Assembly (NCBI RefSeq): GCF_037974355.1
Contig: NZ_CP150235.1
Location: forward strand, 4,278,001 to 4,342,000
From: Paenibacillus sp. FSL R5-0517
Lineage (GTDB): Bacteria; Bacillota; Bacilli; Paenibacillales; Paenibacillaceae
Reading direction: 5' to 3'
DNA length: 64,000 nucleotides
How positions within the stretch are numbered: the first letter of the stretch is position 1; the number at the start of each line of letters is the position of its first letter. The position numbers were made by a program, and so were the translations under genes. This document shows positions 17,678-27,245 of this stretch, piece after piece. Under the pieces are notes generated by a model. That model made no database searches and was not told where the DNA came from. It worked only from the letters and a program-made list of their open reading frames with translations.

Positions 17678-18136
17678 CTATAGAAGAACCTTACTGAACC
17701 GATAGCCTCTCTTCTGGAAACCAATGTGCTCATAAAAAGAGTACGTTGTTGAAGTCACTTCACGGTTCGCACCCGTGACAAACAGTTGTTTACCACCTTG
17801 CTGTCTGCCCCAATCTTCGGCACGAGCCATCAGACGACGGCCAATACCACCACCACGATGTTCTTGACCTACAATCAGGGAAGTAATTTGTGCGGCAGGT
17901 TCTGGATAGGCATGACTTTGCACACATTGCAAGCCAATCACACCAATAATTTGTTCATCCACTTCGGCAACAAGCATGCATGCGTTTGGATTAGTTTCCA
18001 AACATTCAATGCGTTCTTTCATGACATTAGCTGTTGTCGGATAGCTGACCTCTCGCATCAATCCTGTTACCGCTTCAGCATCTCGCAGTTCACACTCTCG
18101 GATCATCAGTACAGGGGCCTCAACATTATTGGACAT
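17678..18136 (-). CDS. GNAT-family N-acetyltransferase
   Basis: 152 residues of a single GNAT domain. The acetyl-CoA pyrophosphate loop is HRGGGIGRRLM (about 94-104, Q/RxxGxG/A type), preceded by ITSLIVGQE and followed by the late SFYEHIGFQKRGYRF segment. The acceptor is unknown. Its ATG lies inside the end of purT (11-bp overlap) with GGAGGTAAATC ahead, so it is the downstream partner in a purT operon. No functional link to purine synthesis is evident. Confidence 0.88.
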   Translation of the reverse strand: MSNNVEAPVLMIRECELRDAEAVTGLMREVSYPTTANVMKERIECLETNPNACMLVAEVDEQIIGVIGLQCVQSHAYPEPAAQITSLIVGQEHRGGGIGRRLMARAEDWGRQQGGKQLFVTGANREVTSTTYSFYEHIGFQKRGYRFSKVLL

Positions 18137-19313
18137 GATTTACCTCCACTTTCAGCATATTAGCGGCTTGCACCGCTGTTTTACGAGCTTCTTCCACATC
18201 TTGGCCAGCACTTAGCGCTACAGCCATTCGGCGTCCTACCTTCGTCTCAGGTTTGCCAAATACACGAATCTGAGTACGAGGAAGAGCCAGTGCTTCTTCA
18301 ATCCCGCCTACAGTAAAGTCAGATGTTTCATCATTAGCTTTCAGCGTTGCTGAAGCTCCCGGTGTCAACAGATGTACACCTGTGACCGGAAAACCAAGAA
18401 TTGCACGTACATGCAGCGCAAACTCGGAACTGTCTTGCGTCACCATTGTAACCATACCTGTGTCGTGCGGACGAGGAGATACCTCGCTGAACACAACACC
18501 ATCCGATGTTAGGAACAATTCCACTCCAAACAGTCCATAGCCGCCAAGTTCATCCGTAACGGATTTGGCAATATGACAAGCCTGTTTCCATTGCTCAGGC
18601 GTCATTGCATGAGGCTGCCACGATTCGACATAATCCCCATCCTTTTGAATATGGCCAATCGGAGGACAAAATACGGTGCCTGATACAGACCTGACGGTAA
18701 GTAATGTAATCTCACTATCAAATTGCACAAAGCTCTCCACGATGACACGAACGGATTTGCCACGAGCTCCCGAAAGAGCAATGTTCCAGCAATCCTCCAC
18801 ATCCCCCGGTGTACGGCATACACTCTGCCCTTTGCCGGAAGAACTCATCAATGGTTTAATGACACAAGGTGTGCCAAGCTCACGTACGGCTTCCTGAAGT
18901 TGTTCCAGGTTGTCCGCAAAAAGGTAATCAGCTGTCGGAAGTTTCAATTGTTCGGCTGCAAGACGACGGATGCCTTCGCGATCCATCGTTAGACGTGCAG
19001 CACGGGCAGTAGGTACTACACAAAATCCCTCTTCCTCAAGCTCCAGTAAAGCTTCTGTTGCAATAGCTTCAATCTCAGGTACGATGTAATGAGGTTTTTC
19101 TTTACGGATCAATTGTTTCAAAGCTTCGGCATCCAGCATGTCGATGCAATAAGACCGGTGCGCGACCTGCATTGCAGGTGCGTTCTCATAACGATCAACA
19201 GCGATCGTCTCTACTCCCAGTCGTTGGGCCTCAATAACGACCTCTTTTCCCAATTCTCCACTGCCTAATAGCAGCATTTTTTTGGCTTGAGCCGTAAAAG
19301 GAGCACCCCACAT
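18126..19313 (-). CDS. purT: formate-dependent phosphoribosylglycinamide formyltransferase
   Basis: 395 residues from the ATG at 19313, where the family's normal N terminus begins and GGGAGG lies 12 bp ahead; 26 further in-frame codons upstream are not conserved-looking. The order is a preATP-grasp domain with LLLGSGELGKEVVIEAQRLG, an ATP-grasp core with VIKPLMSSSGKGQSV and FGVELFLT..VFSEVSPRPHDTGMVT, and a C-terminal barrel. It makes formyl-GAR from GAR, formate and ATP in purine synthesis without folate. The conserved SPRPHDTG loop is intact. Confidence 0.95.
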   Translation of the reverse strand: MWGAPFTAQAKKMLLLGSGELGKEVVIEAQRLGVETIAVDRYENAPAMQVAHRSYCIDMLDAEALKQLIRKEKPHYIVPEIEAIATEALLELEEEGFCVVPTARAARLTMDREGIRRLAAEQLKLPTADYLFADNLEQLQEAVRELGTPCVIKPLMSSSGKGQSVCRTPGDVEDCWNIALSGARGKSVRVIVESFVQFDSEITLLTVRSVSGTVFCPPIGHIQKDGDYVESWQPHAMTPEQWKQACHIAKSVTDELGGYGLFGVELFLTSDGVVFSEVSPRPHDTGMVTMVTQDSSEFALHVRAILGFPVTGVHLLTPGASATLKANDETSDFTVGGIEEALALPRTQIRVFGKPETKVGRRMAVALSAGQDVEEARKTAVQAANMLKVEVNHVQ

Positions 19314-19567
19314 GTTCTTTCCAATCCTCCCAAAGAGAAATCTTCTATATATCTGTCTCTCTATTTTCGGGGTTTTGGTTAAAGATTGCAAGAGTGCTCC
19401 CTATTTTTCTTGTGAATTTTACAAGATTTTTTGTGTTTTTTCGATCAAATTTTACAATTACCGCTCACAGATTCGATACTCTTTCCATTCCTCCCAGAAT
19501 TAAGGAAAAGTTAAAAGGGAAGATTTTAATATTTCAGAGAATCGGGGTGCACAAACAAATCCCAAAT

Positions 19568-20590
19568 TTAAAATCTTGGGATTTGTCGATTTTTTTCTCT
19601 GAAAATTTCATTATGTGAGGAAACGTAAGCCATCTTGGGTGCGTCTGGAGTCATGTATTGCTTCGCACTATTGACTGCAACAATCGCATCATTAAAGGCT
19701 CCGGCAATGAGTCTGACTTTGCTCTCGTGGGTCGAACAGTCCCCTGCTGCAAAAACACCTGGAAGACTCGTCTGTGCATGGTGGCTCATTCGAACCATTC
19801 CATCGTCCATCTTCAGCCCACAACTGGCCAGATCACTTAGATTGCTTTTATATCCGTGACTAACAACGACTTCATCCACTTCCAACACGACATTGGCCTG
19901 ACTTTCCATATGCGTAATCACAACCTGCTGGATTCGCTTACCATTATTATGAAGCTGCGTGATGCTGTATGGTGTTCTCACATCCGTTATATTGTTCATC
20001 TCACTGACATTTCGTTCCATTGCACGGAACTCATTATTCCGGTGAATTACAACTACACTGCGAGCAAGTTGAGCAAGTTCAATTGCCCAGTCTACTGCAC
20101 TGTTGCCTCCACCCGAAATGAGTACACGCTTCCCGGAAAAATGTTCTGGATTTTGCACGGTGTAATGAAGATTCTCTTGCTCATATTCAATCGGCTCCTG
20201 AAGCTCCAGCTTCTGAATCTCTGCGATACCACGGCCTACTGCAACAATGATCGTACGAGTATAATGTATCTCTCCTCCAGTGGTATACATCCTCCATATT
20301 CCGTTATCCATTCGAGTGAACCTTTCGACTTTACAATTCAATTCTACCGTCGGGTTAAACGTATTGGCCTGCTGAACAAGCCACTCGATCAACTTCGAAC
20401 ATTTCATAGGCGGCAGACCGCCTACATCCCAAATTGTTTTTTCAGAATAGGTGTGCAGAAAACCACCAAGCTGGTCTTTACCTTCAATGATCTTTACTTT
20501 CATATCACGCATCCCTGCATAAAAAGCCGCATACATGCCGGCAGGTCCGCCTCCAATGATGGTTACATCGTAGATATCTTCTTCATTCAT
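19568..20590 (-). CDS. ferredoxin/flavodoxin--NADP+ reductase (YumC/YcgT type)
   Basis: 340 residues from the ATG at 20590 (AGGGTG 8 bp ahead). It is a thioredoxin-reductase-like flavoprotein without the redox CxxC. The FAD motif is IIGGGPAGMYAAFYAG, the NADPH motif is LISGGGNSAVDWAIELA, and the closing FAD motif is VFAAGDCSTHESKVRLIAGAFNDA. It passes electrons between NADPH and ferredoxin or flavodoxin. It follows a Fur-boxed siderophore-binding lipoprotein gene by 62 bp with no terminator between. It is therefore probably iron-repressed and may reduce the flavodoxin at 3178 or the imported Fe(III)-siderophore. The choice between these is inference. Confidence 0.9.
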   Translation of the reverse strand: MNEEDIYDVTIIGGGPAGMYAAFYAGMRDMKVKIIEGKDQLGGFLHTYSEKTIWDVGGLPPMKCSKLIEWLVQQANTFNPTVELNCKVERFTRMDNGIWRMYTTGGEIHYTRTIIVAVGRGIAEIQKLELQEPIEYEQENLHYTVQNPEHFSGKRVLISGGGNSAVDWAIELAQLARSVVVIHRNNEFRAMERNVSEMNNITDVRTPYSITQLHNNGKRIQQVVITHMESQANVVLEVDEVVVSHGYKSNLSDLASCGLKMDDGMVRMSHHAQTSLPGVFAAGDCSTHESKVRLIAGAFNDAIVAVNSAKQYMTPDAPKMAYVSSHNEIFREKNRQIPRF

Positions 20591-20652
20591 CTTGAACACA
20601 CCCTGTTAATTTAGTTATGAATTAGAGAGATTCTGGTAACATACCGTTTGCC

Positions 20653-21642
20653 TTATTTATTTTTTTCTTCAAAAGCAGTTACAATATCATCAATGACATA
20701 TTCGTCGGCAAGCGGGGACATTCCCAGATTGAACCATTCCTTGCCACCCACCATGTAAACATGGTTCTGCTTGACTGCTTTCAGATTTTTCCATAACGAT
20801 GACGATAACATATCTTCAAATTTCTTTTTAATTTCCGGATTAGTCTCATCATCCAGCTGAACGATCAGATGGTCTGCGTCGTATTCAGGCAGTACTTCCA
20901 AGGATACGGACATGGCCGTTTGATCTTTCGGGAAATTAGGAAGTGGTTTCATTCCCAATCGCTTGTGGACAAAGTTTCCTCGGTCAAGATTCTCTCCATG
21001 CAGTACAATTTCTTTTTCCATCACTCTAATGTAGAGAACAGTCTCTTCACCGATCAGCTTATGCAATTTGTCAGCAGCTATCTTCTCCTTAGCGACCAAA
21101 TCCTGAATAACCTTTTCTGCCTGCTCTTCTTTATCCAGAATTTTGGCCATATCCCGCAGTTCATCACGCCAATCATCACGCTGTGGTAAAAGTACGGTAG
21201 GTGCAATCAGCGTAAGCTGATCATAGTCCTTTTTGGACCACCAGTCAGGAGCGATAATTAAATCCGGAGCTGCCTCCATGAGGGCTTCAAAATTAGGTGT
21301 TCTTCCGATTCCCATTTTCATCGTGTTTGCGAACGGTTCCTGTAAGTAAGAAGGAAACTGCTCATGATAGTTCTGTACAGCAATGGGTACAATCCCAAGT
21401 GAATATAAAAATTCTGGATATACCACAGACAGACCCACTATTTTTTGTGGGTTTATCGGGATTTCAATCTCTCCCATTTCCGTGTTCACTTTCTTCACCT
21501 GACTTGCTTCTGCTGCTGAAGAATTGGCGGTACCCGCTTCTTGTCCTTCAATCGTGGACGCTTCTTTACCTGCTGCCCCGCAAGCCGAAATAACGAGCAT
21601 TAACATCATTGCACATATGACGGTTAACCATCTGAATCTCAT
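20653..21642 (-). CDS. iron-siderophore ABC transporter substrate-binding lipoprotein
   Basis: 329 residues. A lipoprotein signal peptide has its lipobox cysteine at residue 21 (VISAC). After a short Ser/Glu linker comes a type III periplasmic-binding fold of the FeuA/FhuD kind: EIEIPINPQKIVGLS, then PDLIIAPDWWSKKDYDQLTLIAPT, and a C-terminal KQNHVYMVGG. It captures ferric siderophores at the outer face of the membrane. A Fur box at 21690-21708 controls it. No permease or ATPase gene is adjacent, so it must feed a transporter encoded elsewhere. The Btr-like regulator at 21762 lies immediately upstream on the same strand. Confidence 0.92.
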   Translation of the reverse strand: MRFRWLTVICAMMLMLVISACGAAGKEASTIEGQEAGTANSSAAEASQVKKVNTEMGEIEIPINPQKIVGLSVVYPEFLYSLGIVPIAVQNYHEQFPSYLQEPFANTMKMGIGRTPNFEALMEAAPDLIIAPDWWSKKDYDQLTLIAPTVLLPQRDDWRDELRDMAKILDKEEQAEKVIQDLVAKEKIAADKLHKLIGEETVLYIRVMEKEIVLHGENLDRGNFVHKRLGMKPLPNFPKDQTAMSVSLEVLPEYDADHLIVQLDDETNPEIKKKFEDMLSSSLWKNLKAVKQNHVYMVGGKEWFNLGMSPLADEYVIDDIVTAFEEKNK

Positions 21643-21689
21643 TCTGTATGTACCCCCTATAGGTCATTAATATATGACAATGTCTAATC

Positions 21690-21708
21690 AATAATAATTA
21701 TCATTATC
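21690..21708 (-). promoter_or_regulatory. Fur box upstream of the binding protein / reductase operon
   Basis: AATAATAATTATCATTATC matches 17 of 19 bases of the classic Fur box. It lies 48 bp upstream of the lipoprotein start, between it and the divergently functioning but co-oriented regulator gene. Confidence 0.85.
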
Positions 21709-21761
21709 ACTACGATATAGGAGTAGTATAATCAAATATGTTCAGGCATGATATTGACTAT

Positions 21762-23414
21762 TCAGACTTTTTGCCATGGACGATCTTGCCATAACTTTAA
21801 TATTTCATCCAACATAAGCTCGTGGGTAAACGCCGTGTAGTCCAACAGGACGCTCGACAAAAGGACATCTATTACGCCATTTTGTATCGCTAACAGCTCA
21901 AGCCACTCTTCAGACTTACGCACAACAGACCATGTCAGCCTGGATGTCTCATCATCACCCACAATCAGTAATATTCTTTCAATGTTAAGAACAGACAACT
22001 CCTTAATGCTCACTGTTCCCCGTTCCCAATAAGTTTCAATTCCTTCGGGACCATCCATTTGCATATCAATGTAAAAAACGGAAGCAATGCTCCTTGGGCC
22101 TAACACTTGCAACTCTTCGCCATAAAATTTGAGTACAACTAGCTTGTCTTTTCGTATGGAATCCGCAAGCTGATTCTTTATGACCGTTACTTTCTCCTCA
22201 TATCTTTGAAGCCATACCCCTGCAATATCAGACCTGTCCAAAAAACTTGCAACAACTCTCAAATGCTCTCTCCAATCCCCTTTTTCCCACGGGAGGTCAC
22301 ACACAGGAGCAATGGATTGAAGCTGACTTTGCAAAACCTCAGACTCCGTCCCAATCGTAATAATATAGTCAGGCTTAACTAATCGAAGCTGTTCCAGCCA
22401 GGTGGTCTCACTCTCAGCAAGTGGCATAACTTTGTCCGTTTCATATTTACGTCTATAATAATATGTCCATGGATGACTTGCCGGCGCGGCACATGGAATG
22501 ATCTGCAATGCAAGCAATATACCAATGCTCAGGGAATGAACCGCTGCAATTTTTTGTTTGCTATTACGTATAAACGCTGCCGGTGGAACGCCGGAGATTT
22601 GCTTGAATTTACGCCGGAAATACGTCTCATCCTGGTACCCCACGTACGATGCCACATCCTTGAGTCGATAACTGTGATCATTTCTCATTAAGATCTGGGC
22701 TTGTTTCATTCGATATAGCGTTAAATAGTCGACTGGACTGTAGCCATACCTTTTCTTGAATAAACGCATGAAGTGTCGAGGGCTCATTCGTGCCACATTT
22801 GCTAATTCCTCAATAGTTAATCTTTTCGAATAATTCTGCTCCATGTAGGATTTAACATGTTCAATCGGTGAAGCCAGATCCGTCTTTTCGGCACAGGCCA
22901 CGTCGTAAAACAGGGTATACAACAGTTCCTGAAAACGAATCTGACCATAGTACCTTTGCAAGCCATCCTTCTTCATTGTGTGGTGGTAAATCATCTGACA
23001 GATCACGCCAACGGCAATGGGAGAAGATGAGCTGACCTCGCCATTCACTTCATTACGTAAAAGTTGCTTCATCATATCAAGGGCTGTCCCACCCTCCTGC
23101 TCCAGTGCGTACATGACATCAAAACTCATGTGATACACGCCTCGTTCATCCAACGAATGCACATTTGCCTCAATCAACTGCCCTGGAAAACCTATGTACA
23201 GTCCGCCTGCTTTCAATTCAATGAAAGTCCCATCTATCTTTAACCAACCTTGGCCACTCGCTACAAATAATAACATGTAAGTTTCAATAAAGTGTTTCCT
23301 CAGAAGCCACTCCGTCGCAGGATCAGTCGTATAATTCACCTGAATGAGCCTAAAATTCATATGATCCAGGTGATCAAAATGTTTTGAATCTATTTCGTTG
23401 TTGTCCATCTGCAT
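21762..23414 (-). CDS. AraC-family regulator with C-terminal siderophore-binding domain (Btr-like)
   Basis: 550 residues in three parts: an N-terminal cupin-like segment (about 20-120), a double HTH AraC domain (about 185-285: LTIEELANVARMSPRHFMRLF and KDVASYVGYQDETYFRRKFK), and a C-terminal periplasmic-binding-type domain (about 290-545, with LRLVKPDYIITIG and a late LLDEILKLW). This is the layout of B. subtilis Btr, which binds bacillibactin in the cytoplasm and activates the uptake operon feuABC. It probably activates the binding-protein gene just downstream. GGAGGGAG precedes the ATG. Its own promoter region (23415-23480) has no convincing Fur box. Confidence 0.88.
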   Translation of the reverse strand: MQMDNNEIDSKHFDHLDHMNFRLIQVNYTTDPATEWLLRKHFIETYMLLFVASGQGWLKIDGTFIELKAGGLYIGFPGQLIEANVHSLDERGVYHMSFDVMYALEQEGGTALDMMKQLLRNEVNGEVSSSSPIAVGVICQMIYHHTMKKDGLQRYYGQIRFQELLYTLFYDVACAEKTDLASPIEHVKSYMEQNYSKRLTIEELANVARMSPRHFMRLFKKRYGYSPVDYLTLYRMKQAQILMRNDHSYRLKDVASYVGYQDETYFRRKFKQISGVPPAAFIRNSKQKIAAVHSLSIGILLALQIIPCAAPASHPWTYYYRRKYETDKVMPLAESETTWLEQLRLVKPDYIITIGTESEVLQSQLQSIAPVCDLPWEKGDWREHLRVVASFLDRSDIAGVWLQRYEEKVTVIKNQLADSIRKDKLVVLKFYGEELQVLGPRSIASVFYIDMQMDGPEGIETYWERGTVSIKELSVLNIERILLIVGDDETSRLTWSVVRKSEEWLELLAIQNGVIDVLLSSVLLDYTAFTHELMLDEILKLWQDRPWQKV

Positions 23415-23486
23415 TGATCTCCCTCCAGACTTAAACGATTATGCTGATTTGATTCTTTAAAACATAACATACCACACGAACTAAAG

Positions 23487-23578
23487 ATAAAAAAAATACT
23501 CCGGCTATCCTCTAACCTGTCTTCAATAAATAAAATGCACTTATTATTGAGGATCAGGCTAAAGAACGCCAGAGTATT
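23487..23578 (-). terminator. rho-independent terminator and hairpin region between exporter and regulator genes
   Basis: AATACTCCGGC (23495-23505) pairs with GCC-GAGTATT (23568-23578) around an inner CAATAA-rich stem. Read on the minus strand it ends in a run of eight T, so it stops transcription leaving the exporter genes. A second short inverted repeat (CAGAC-CTTTAAAG-GTCTG, 23596-23616) lies directly after the exporter stop codon and lacks a T run. Confidence 0.7.
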
Positions 23579-23625
23579 ATACGTTCATATGCGCTCAGAC
23601 ACTTTAAAGGCGTCTGAAAGTCTTA

Positions 23626-25476
23626 TTACAAAAATCTGTATTGAGCTTCTATTAATCCATTATAGACGCCTTGTTTTTGGATAAGCTGCTCATGGTTGCC
23701 CTCTTCTTTAATTTCACCATGATCCAGGACAATAATGTTATCTGCATTCCGGATGGTGGAGAGACGGTGAGCGACCATAAAGGACGTTCTTCCCTGCAAC
23801 AATACCTTCAGTGCTTCCTGGATTTTAAGCTCTGTCTCGGTATCAATGCTGGCAGTAGCTTCATCCAGAATCAATATGCGAGGATCGGCAAGCAGCGCAC
23901 GGGCAAAGGATAACAATTGCCGTTGTCCCATGGATAATACGTTTCCTCGTTCTTCCACTTCGGTATCATATCCGCCAGGCAGCTTCATAATGAACTCATG
24001 CGCATTGACTGCTTTGGCGGCCTCTTCCACTTCTTCATTCGTTGCATCCAATCGTCCAAATCGAATATTGTCACGAATCGTACCCGAGAAGATGAAGGTA
24101 TCCTGCAAGACAATACTGATCTGGCTGCGCAAACTCTCTACCGTTACATCCCGCACATCCTGTCCGTCAATGGTGAGACGTCCACCGGATATATCATAGA
24201 AACGACTGATCAGGTTGATGATCGTACTTTTACCTGAACCGGTATGACCAACGAGTGCAATTGATTGTCCCGCAGCCGCCGAGAAGCTGATTCCTTTCAG
24301 CGCCTGTCTGCCCTTCTCGTATTCGAACACCACGTTTTCGAATGCGATATCTCCTTTAATAGAAGGAAGTGGCTTGGCACCTGGTTTATCCGCAATACTT
24401 GGTTTTTCATCCATGAATTCGAAGATACGCTCCGATGATGCCATCGCAACCAATAGCTGATTGTACATCTGTCCCAGACGGTTGATTGGATCCCAGAAGT
24501 TGCCGACATAGTTGGCAAAAGCGACAAGTAATCCTACGGTCAACTGACCATCCTGAATCAGATAGGCACCAAACCAGAAGAGGATTAATGTCCCGAATCC
24601 GCCGGTAATCTCGATCAGTGGTCCGAAGCCCTGGTTCATCGCTGATGCTTTATCCCATGACTTTTTGCTGGACAGGTTCATGTTGTCAAAGTATTTCATG
24701 TTCTCTTTTTCCTGTGTATAAGCCTGAGTCACTCGAATCCCCTGAATGGATTCATTCAAGTGGGAGTTAATACGAGAGTTCTTCATTCGCACATCCTGCC
24801 AGGCACGACGAATCAGCACCCGCAGTTTGGTCGAGATGATAAACATGATTGGCACCGTAATAATCACGGCAAGACCCAGTTTCCAGTTAATCAACAGCAA
24901 GATCACAATGATGCCGAGCAGCTGCACGCAGTCGATCATGACGTTAACTGCACCGTTCGTGAACAGATCCTGCAGGGAGTTAATATCATTCGTCACACGC
25001 ACCAGTACGGAACCTGCCGGTCTTTTGTCAAAAAAGTTAAAGGACAGCTTCTGGATATGCTTGAACAGATCCGAGCGAAGATCATAAATAACGCGCTGTC
25101 CAATAATGTTCGTCAATTTGATCCGGTACGTATTGGCAGCCCACTGAATGAGATACAACACGAATATGGAGCCTGCGATCAGATAAAGCATCGTCATACT
25201 TGGCAGCCCTGTGGCCGGTGCGATGGCCCGGTCAATCGCCAGACTGATCAGAAAAGGTACGGATAATTTCGTAATGGTACCGAGAATCATCATTAGAATA
25301 ACGAGTGGCAACAGTTGTTTCGCATAAGGTTTCATGTATGCAAATAAACGTCCGAATTCTTTCCAGTTAAACGGTTTTTCAATAATTTCATCATCCTGAT
25401 ACACAAATCGTTCATTCAGTTTCTTCTCGGAGGCCCCTTTGGCCTCGCGCCTGTCTGCTATCGTCTCGGCACTCAT
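23626..25476 (-). CDS. ABC exporter half-transporter, catalytic-site subunit
   Basis: 616 residues: an N-terminal cytoplasmic extension, six membrane helices (about 45-340), then an ATPase domain. Walker A is LVGHTGSGKST and Walker B is ILILDEATASIDTE, with the catalytic Glu present. The signature is the altered LSMGQRQ instead of LSGGQ. This pattern is complementary to the partner encoded upstream, so the two form a heterodimeric exporter with one consensus and one degenerate ATP site, like YheI/YheH or BmrC/BmrD. The start overlaps the partner's stop by 4 bp. Multidrug or lipid export is expected. Substrate unknown. Confidence 0.92.
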   Translation of the reverse strand: MSAETIADRREAKGASEKKLNERFVYQDDEIIEKPFNWKEFGRLFAYMKPYAKQLLPLVILMMILGTITKLSVPFLISLAIDRAIAPATGLPSMTMLYLIAGSIFVLYLIQWAANTYRIKLTNIIGQRVIYDLRSDLFKHIQKLSFNFFDKRPAGSVLVRVTNDINSLQDLFTNGAVNVMIDCVQLLGIIVILLLINWKLGLAVIITVPIMFIISTKLRVLIRRAWQDVRMKNSRINSHLNESIQGIRVTQAYTQEKENMKYFDNMNLSSKKSWDKASAMNQGFGPLIEITGGFGTLILFWFGAYLIQDGQLTVGLLVAFANYVGNFWDPINRLGQMYNQLLVAMASSERIFEFMDEKPSIADKPGAKPLPSIKGDIAFENVVFEYEKGRQALKGISFSAAAGQSIALVGHTGSGKSTIINLISRFYDISGGRLTIDGQDVRDVTVESLRSQISIVLQDTFIFSGTIRDNIRFGRLDATNEEVEEAAKAVNAHEFIMKLPGGYDTEVEERGNVLSMGQRQLLSFARALLADPRILILDEATASIDTETELKIQEALKVLLQGRTSFMVAHRLSTIRNADNIIVLDHGEIKEEGNHEQLIQKQGVYNGLIEAQYRFL

Positions 25477-27245
25477 GAATTCACCTGCTCCCCAGCCTCC
25501 CGCTTACCGCGGGCAATATAATCTGCGTATTGAATTTTATAAACATCCTGGTATGGTCCAGGTACTTCAATAAGTTCGGTATGTTTGCCACGTTGTACCA
25601 CGCGACCTTCATCCAGCACCAGAATCTCATCTGCATGTCGTAGTGAAGATATCCGGTGTGCAATAATAAATGTAGTTCTGCCGCGCATGACTTCCTGGAA
25701 ACCGGATTGAATCTCATGTTCCGTCTCCATATCCACGGCGCTGGTTGCATCATCGAGTACCAGGATTTTCGGATTTTTCAGCAAAGCCCTTGCGATCGCA
25801 ATCCGCTGTTTCTGTCCACCCGATAATCCCATGCCGCGTTCACCAACCACCGTGTCATATCCGTCCGGGAACTCCATAATGAAGTCATGAGCCTTGGCCA
25901 GCTTGGCTGCACGGATAATCTCATCCATGGTGACATTCTTAAGTCCGTAGGAAATATTATTGCGAATGCTGGATGAGAACAGGAATGTTTCCTGGAAAAC
26001 AGAAGCGATCTGACTCCGCAAACTGCGAATGCCTATATCTTTGATGTTTTTGCCATCCAGCTTGATCGTACCCGAGTTGACGTTATATGCACGCATCAGA
26101 AGCTGAATGATCGTCGATTTACCTGACCCTGTGCCCCCGAGGAAACCGATTACAGAACCGGGTGCAGCATCAAAATTAATATCGGTTACCGCTGGCATTT
26201 TGTTGCCGTAGGCAAAGGTAACGGAATCAAATGTCACATGACCATTCACCTGGTCTGCTTCCACAATGACCGGATCTTGCGTTTCTTCCACATCCACTGG
26301 CGTATTAAGCAGTTCGAGCACCCGTTCACCTGAAGCTTTCGATTGCGTATAGTTGTTGATATGGAACCCCAGATTCCACATTGGACCGATTATGTACCAG
26401 ATCAAACTGAAAAAGGCAACGAGTTCACCAAGTGTCAGCGTATTCTGTATAACCATTCTTCCACCGATTACCAGCAACAGCACGATGCTCACCGAAGCAA
26501 GAATCTCCATGATCGGAAAATAGTGACTCCACAATGTTGCGGCATGAATCTGATTCGTCTTGTAACGCTCATTGCGTGTGGAGAACTTCTCCACTTCATA
26601 AGGCTCACGTGCAAAGGATTTTACCGTACGCACGCCAGTAATATTCTCCTGTACCGCTGTCGTCAGTGAACTGAGCGCCAGCCGCATCTCCTGAAACGCA
26701 GGGTGAATTTTGGATTCGAATCTCAGCGCAACGAAGGCAAGTAATGGGATGCATATGAGCGTGAACAGTGTAAGCTGCCAACTCATGGTCATCATCATGA
26801 TTGCGCCGAATACGACCATCAATACCATGTTGAGAATCTGGGCGAAACCAAATCCGATAAAGTTACGGATGGCTTCCAAATCTCCCGTGAGGCGGGACAT
26901 CAGATCACCTGTCTTGGCCGTATCATAATAACGGAAGGATAAAAATTGAAGCTTTTCATAACATGCGTTACGAAGTCTGTACGCCAGGAAGTTACCCAAG
27001 CGTCCTCCAAAAAAGCCATGTAAAAACTGCATTCCTGCTTTTAAAATCACTACACCTAACACAGTCAAGGCAATTATGGGAACGTCTTCAAAAGTGCGCG
27101 GAACAATAACATCATCAATCAGTATCCTCAGCATGTACGGATACACTAACCCAAGTGCGGTCGCTAAGGCGAGGAACAAGATTGATACAAATAAATACGT
27201 TCGCTTTTCCCAAAAAAAGATTTGCAGTTGCCTAAGAACATCCAT
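25473..27245 (-). CDS. ABC exporter half-transporter, degenerate-site subunit
   Basis: 590 residues from the ATG at 27245, which has the strong RBS GAGGAGG; 31 in-frame codons upstream are ignored because they lack an RBS. Six transmembrane helices precede an ATPase domain with Walker A FLGGTGSGKST and the canonical signature LSGGQKQRIAIARALL. Walker B is LVLDDATSAVD, where Asp replaces the catalytic Glu. The inactive Walker B and the intact signature fit the non-catalytic half of a heterodimer with the protein at 23626. It is the first gene of the pair. Confidence 0.92.
   Translation of the reverse strand: MDVLRQLQIFFWEKRTYLFVSILFLALATALGLVYPYMLRILIDDVIVPRTFEDVPIIALTVLGVVILKAGMQFLHGFFGGRLGNFLAYRLRNACYEKLQFLSFRYYDTAKTGDLMSRLTGDLEAIRNFIGFGFAQILNMVLMVVFGAIMMMTMSWQLTLFTLICIPLLAFVALRFESKIHPAFQEMRLALSSLTTAVQENITGVRTVKSFAREPYEVEKFSTRNERYKTNQIHAATLWSHYFPIMEILASVSIVLLLVIGGRMVIQNTLTLGELVAFFSLIWYIIGPMWNLGFHINNYTQSKASGERVLELLNTPVDVEETQDPVIVEADQVNGHVTFDSVTFAYGNKMPAVTDINFDAAPGSVIGFLGGTGSGKSTIIQLLMRAYNVNSGTIKLDGKNIKDIGIRSLRSQIASVFQETFLFSSSIRNNISYGLKNVTMDEIIRAAKLAKAHDFIMEFPDGYDTVVGERGMGLSGGQKQRIAIARALLKNPKILVLDDATSAVDMETEHEIQSGFQEVMRGRTTFIIAHRISSLRHADEILVLDEGRVVQRGKHTELIEVPGPYQDVYKIQYADYIARGKREAGEQVNS

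Noticed and set aside
19314..19567. Purine riboswitch or PurR box upstream of purT
   Set aside because: No conserved purine-aptamer loops were found. A CCGAAAAT on the minus strand resembles half a PurBox, but no second copy lies at the right distance.
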